Assembly: GCA_951804985.1 (NCBI GenBank)
Contig: OX638130.1
Location: forward strand, 108,016,040-108,080,039
Direction of reading: 5' to 3'
Length of the DNA: 64,000 bases
Origin: Dryomyza anilis
Lineage: Eukaryota > Arthropoda > Insecta > Diptera > Dryomyzidae
The notes beneath the pieces are model-generated. The model had not been told where the DNA came from, searched no databases, and saw only the letters and a program-made list of their open reading frames with translations. The position numbers and the translations under genes are program-made. Of this stretch, positions 60,156 through 64,000 are shown piece after piece (position 1 is the stretch's first letter; the number at the start of each line of letters is the position of its first letter).

Positions 60156-61817
60156 AAGCTCGAATCACAAGATTGACAAAATAACATCAATTTCAGTTTG
60201 TATCAATTCAAAAATTGATATATGTTGTTGATGCTCGAGTCGTCATTAAAAATTGACTCAGTTTGGTTGATGTTTTTTCAAATTTTGTATTGAAACTGAC
60301 ACAAAAATAGACATTTTAAATTGATACAAAATTACGTCAACATGAAATTTCCCCTCATTTATTGATATTCGACAAATTTGTGTTGATTGTTGATGCTTTG
60401 CATCAATCGTGTGATTTTAGCTTTAGCATATTTTACGAGCAACTTATAAAAATGTGGTTGAGAAGTTTGCGTGTAGTCAGAACTAAGTGCGTTCGTTTCA
60501 GATTACACATAAATTTATATATTTACGATATCGTAGATTTGCGACTTTGATCTGAAGCTCTTTCTTATTTTAAACTGTACTAAACTCTATGGTACTGAAA
60601 CAATTTCTATTATAGTTAAAAAAAAACTATTGAATTTTATTTAAAACTGAAAACAGTATCTTTTTGAGCGGGTATTCTTGAATTCGTAAGAGATATTTTC
60701 AAACAATAATCACAAATATGTTTCATTGATTATCACATGAAAATAAATAAATGATTCTATAGTGCTGTGAGCCTTTTTAAAATCATGCCAAATTAGCCAC
60801 AAATGGAGAGTAATTTCGAATAAAACAAAAGTCGAATGACAAAAAGATGACATATAGTCACCTGAGAATTTGTGTGGCAAAAGTCCATGCTGAATATCTC
60901 AGATTTGATACGAGATATCGAGAAATGTATAATGGCATTAGAAAGAGAATAATTAATCATATATATCCAATTCGTAACTCCATTTACCCAAAAATGACGT
61001 TTGAGCCAAACCAATTCTCATGTGACGATATCTCAAATGACCTCAAGTATTTGATCCCGGTAAAGCTTCAAAACTTGTGTTTAAATATTGAATTTTTAAA
61101 AATATACTTAAAATATTTGAGTATATTAATTTGTTAACATATTAAGGCTTATGCTATATATAGTAGAGCACGAAAATACAAATTATAGTAATATTTTAAT
61201 AGTTTATTTTTAATAAAAAAAAATAATGTAGCCTATTCTTGCCGTCACTGTGCGGATGCTCGCCGTCTGTCTTAGTTAATTAAACACGTTGATAATGCAT
61301 ATAATGCTTATTATATGCAATTTATTAATAAAAAAAAACTAGTAAAATAAAGAAGTTGTAATGCATATTTTTAGCAAAAATTAAATTATTTAAATTATAC
61401 TATATACATACTATTGATATATATAATAAAAAGCAATTAATGTTTATAGCTGTTATATGATAAACAACTGATAATTGCATGCAATTAAAATGTATCTTTG
61501 AAGTTTTATGTATGAATAATATTACTATAAACTATTGAGTCTGTTAGTGAAATTAAATATAATAAAACAAATACTTATACAAAAAAAAATAATAAAATAA
61601 ATTATATAAAAAAATATGCAAGCTAATGTGAAAAATAAATAAACATTTTAAAGTTTCATTCATTGTTTTGTATTTAGTATTTAATTTATAACTTATTGGT
61701 TGCATTAATAGTCTTTATAAAAGACTTTATGTATTTTTACAACCTTCTAAACTATATATATTGCAAGCAAATATTTTTCTAATTCGACTACAATTAATTT
61801 AAAATCTAAAAACTAAA
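60156..61817. other. AT-rich flank, probably includes the 3' UTR of the minus-strand gene
   Basis: 60160-60420 has repeated GTATCAATTC/AATTGATAC-type words. 61140-61817 is very AT-rich with several TTTATT words (AATAAA on the minus strand), one of which could end the Myb-like gene. No other gene is supported. Confidence 0.4.
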
Positions 61818-62465
61818 TTAGTTGCTTGCTCTTTTACGTTTTCCAGTTTTATACTCTACTAATAATTTTAGTAATTGATTATTGCGTTTGAGCAAAGAAT
61901 TTGTTTCGTCTTGTTTTTCGTTGTGCCGCTCCAAGCTCTGCTCCAAGTTCGCCAAGCAGCTGTTTGTCTGCTGAAGCATTTCCTTCATGTCGCTTACATC
62001 GGCGCCAAGTTTTTCCACAGCATTAACAATACGATTTGTGAATTTAAATGATTTTACAATTGGTGGTGTTGCCTTGAAACGTTTGTGTTTGGTTTTGTAA
62101 TCCAAAAAATCATCATCATCAGCAGCATCATTTGTTTCGTCTGTGTTAGCTTCGCGTTCGCGTTTGATGCCATCTGTTGTATTGTTCTCTTCATGAGTAT
62201 CATTTTGTGCTGCATCTTGCTCATTCTCCTCATAATTTGGTTCATCCTCATCGACATCATCAAGCGAATTTTCTTGTTTCATATACAAAAACTCATGATC
62301 GCTGTCATAGTCTAGCTGGGAAAGATCTTCAGTTGCATCGTCCAAATATTCATCGTTATCATCAACATGTTGCAAGTCCTCTGAGAATGTATCTGCATTT
62401 TCTTCGTGTTGTTGTTGCTGCTGATGCGACAGGTGACCGTTTGTGCGCGCATCGAGTATTTCAAA
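61818..62465 (-). CDS. Myb-like gene, last exon
   Basis: 216 codons including TAA, starting FEILDARTNGHLSHQQQQQ. Acidic (DDDDFLDYKTK region), then the heptad-type helix and KTGKRKRASN at the C-terminus. Acceptor AATTTTAG. Confidence 0.85.
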   Translation of the reverse strand, partial: FEILDARTNGHLSHQQQQQHEENADTFSEDLQHVDDNDEYLDDATEDLSQLDYDSDHEFLYMKQENSLDDVDEDEPNYEENEQDAAQNDTHEENNTTDGIKREREANTDETNDAADDDDFLDYKTKHKRFKATPPIVKSFKFTNRIVNAVEKLGADVSDMKEMLQQTNSCLANLEQSLERHNEKQDETNSLLKRNNQLLKLLVEYKTGKRKRASN

Positions 62466-64000
62466 CTAAAATTTAAATTTATTCTGTAATTCAGCAATTA
62501 CAAATAGTACTAAAATGATATCAGAAAGTTGACTTTCATGTCGTACAAAGAGATAAACATAAAATTGTCCTAAAGTGAACCTATTTCATTCATCTTCAAA
62601 ACTATTTAATTTGAGGGTGTTGAAATAAAACTTTCAAACCCGAGTTAAATTAAAAGAAAAGAGGTCGAGAGTAAAAGAGTCGTCTGGGGTATTCAAAAAA
62701 TCAATATTTTTGAGTTTAGATATAAATTTCATGAAAATAAAAAAAAAATTTTTAATTTCTTTTTATATTCAAATTTTTCTAGATAATTATAACAGCCTGC
62801 CTGTAACCTGTCCGTTACCTGCCTGTCGCAAATTTCGTAGTCAACAAAATCAATACTTTTCTAGTTCATATTTAAATTTCTTGAAATTTATTAAAATATG
62901 TTCATTTCTTTTCATATTCAAAGAGTTCAAAGTCAATAACTGCATTTAATCAACCAAATAAGTAGTTTGTGAAAGCTACACTCAGAAAAAAAAATCGTAT
63001 AATCCTATTAAAATTTGTCAATAGGACAGTTTTATTGATTTAATAGTATACAAATAATAAATATTTTCAAACAAACTCAAATAAATTTTATAGTATTTTG
63101 TAGTATTTAATAGGATTCACCGATTGATTCAATAGTTTATCGGACAAATATCCTATTGACTAATTTTAATAGTAAAAACTATTAATTTTATGGTATGTTT
63201 TTTCTGAGTGTATATATATTTGCATCAATAACTTACCTTCACATTGCTGACATCCTCGGTGCCCAAAGCAATTACATCATGCTTACTATTACTGTTGCGT
63301 TTCCGGCGTTCATTCTTTGGTATTAATTTTGAACAATTGCCACGCTACAATAAACGTGGTTTTTTAAAAGTACAAAATAAAAAAATAATATCTTCTATAT
63401 AGCTACCTTGCGCCATTCGCAAGTGGCCAACGTTACACCAGGCAGCTCATTCAACTCGTCTGCTATGTTGGCCCAGATTTGTTTCTTAAGCGGTTCATCA
63501 TTGCCGCCAGTGCGTACAATTGCTCTGTGCTCCATGACCAGCTCATAGAGACGTTGCTGCTGTGCTTCGCTTGGCTGCAAGTCCTCCTCCTCCTCCAATT
63601 CGTTATGCAGTTCATCGTTTTCAAATTCATCACTGGTCTCTTTGGCATCGGTTGACGTTGCCTCAGATGGTGCTAGAGACAAACTATTTGTTCAATATTT
63701 TTTTTTTAGTAATTGGTATATTTTACCTCTTCTTATCCAGCGTTCCATTTCTTTTTCATAGTCATCGCCCACTTGCAGCCGCCAACACCAATAGGCCTGA
63801 AATTAAACACAGTTCAGAAAATTCCAATAAAAATAAATAAATAACACCTCACCTTCTTCCAGCCATCAACTGTTTTTGTTGGCCCTTGCATTTTGTTCAG
63901 CGTCATTGTGATATCTTTCCAGATTCTTTGACGCTCCGGCATGTTAAGCTTTTTAAAGTTTTCTTTGTTTTTATGCACAAGTTTTAGCAATGTCGCTGTC
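61818..64000 (-). CDS. Myb/SANT-like (zeste/MADF-like) DNA-binding protein, 3' part of gene
   Basis: Minus-strand exons: 64000-63853 (partial), 63796-63727, 63672-63407, 63344-63237 and 62465-61818, all GT-AG and in phase, about 412 residues visible. Segment 1 (QRIWKDITMTLNKMQGPTKT then VDGWKKAYWCWR) has the spaced tryptophans and LN..GP.KTV..WKK pattern of zeste-type Myb/SANT domains. Segment 2 (KKQIWANIADELNELPGV then CEWRKR) looks like a second, shorter copy. An acidic EEEED linker, a basic patch (NERRKRNSNSK), a long Asp/Glu-rich region and a C-terminal coiled coil (MKEMLQQTNSCLANLEQSLE onward) with KRKR follow. Probably a nuclear sequence-specific regulator. Orthologue not identified; the start codon is outside the window. 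Confidence 0.82.
62466..63236. other. Intron of the Myb-like gene
   Basis: A 771-bp intron between exons 63344-63237 and 62465-61818, AT-rich, containing the MITE below. Confidence 0.8.
62979..63210. mobile_element. MITE with CACTCAGAAAAAA ends in an intron
   Basis: A 232-bp element with perfect CACTCAGAAAAAA / TTTTTTCTGAGTG ends flanked by TA on both sides. The interior has repeated TCCTATT / AATAGGA and CAATAG words. Non-coding, Tc1/mariner-like by target. Confidence 0.85.
63237..63344 (-). CDS. Myb-like gene, penultimate exon
   Basis: 36 codons, RGNCSKLIPKNERRKRNSNS to EDVSNVK. Acceptor TTATTGTAG, donor AAG|GTAAGT. Confidence 0.87.
63407..63672 (-). CDS. Myb-like gene, exon with second Myb-like segment
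   Basis: Starts (A)PSEATSTDAKETSDEF, includes EEEED and the second W-containing segment, ends CEWRK. Acceptor GTCTCTAG, donor AAG|GTAGCT. Confidence 0.87.
63727..63796 (-). CDS. Myb-like gene, small exon
   Basis: AYWCWRLQVGDDYEKEMERW then IRR. Completes the first Myb-like segment. Acceptor TTTCAG, donor AGAAGAG|GTAAAA. Confidence 0.85.
63853..64000 (-). CDS. Myb-like gene, partial exon at window end
   Basis: Frame TATLLKLVHKNKENFKKLN to VDGWKK, donor AAG|GTGAGG. It continues beyond 64000. Confidence 0.82.

Noticed and set aside
62054..62476. Open frames on both strands over the last exon of the Myb-like gene
   Set aside because: The phased minus-strand exon chain explains the sequence; the others are shadows of its acidic repeats.
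1..64000. Intact LTR retrotransposon or endogenous virus
   Set aside because: No paired long direct repeats with primer-binding sites and no gag-pol frame were seen; only short non-LTR fragments occur.

Overview
The window is nuclear DNA of a higher fly (Diptera, probably a calyptrate or tephritid-like cyclorrhaphan; species not identifiable by eye). The reasons are a strongly AT-rich background, GT-AG introns with short fly-type splice sites, a recognisable orthologue of the Drosophila gene parcas (SH3BP5 family), fly-style 5' leaders, and a very heavy load of short transposons and satellites. There is no prokaryotic, plasmid or CRISPR content. Only two protein-coding genes are well supported.

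Layout. 1-759 is the right end of a foldback (FB-like) transposon. 760-26600 is gene-poor DNA holding minisatellites (3836-5330, 6188-6498, 18808-19364), a 1.48 kb perfect 8-bp satellite (7627-9104), tRNA-derived SINEs, MITEs and longer terminal-inverted-repeat elements. 26634-33653 is a complete 7.0 kb foldback element: 34 units of a 193-bp repeat in two head-to-head arms, sitting in the tail of a SINE between perfect 9-bp target duplications. 33663-44200 has more SINEs, a hAT-like MITE, decayed non-LTR retrotransposon pieces, a Helitron-like stretch and a region rich in AGATAC/GTATCT motifs.

44245-55767 (+) is the parcas/SH3BP5 orthologue, seven coding exons over 11 kb. Its 7.2 kb second intron holds a 2.2 kb minisatellite, dead RTE-type retrotransposon copies and a SINE. 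It shows a possible in-frame 66-bp cassette exon and two alternative C-termini. 55990-60155 is a 3' flank with PIF/Harbinger-like MITEs and a possible minus-strand leader exon. 61818-64000 (-) is the 3' part of a gene with two Myb/SANT-like (zeste/MADF-like) segments, an acidic linker and a C-terminal coiled coil; its 5' end lies beyond the window.

The two genes are convergent (pcs +, Myb-like gene -). No functional link between them is visible. The main biology on show is transposon ecology: a very long foldback palindrome nested in a SINE, a second foldback end 26 kb away, and many small element families present in two or more copies, so that boundaries and target duplications can be read directly.
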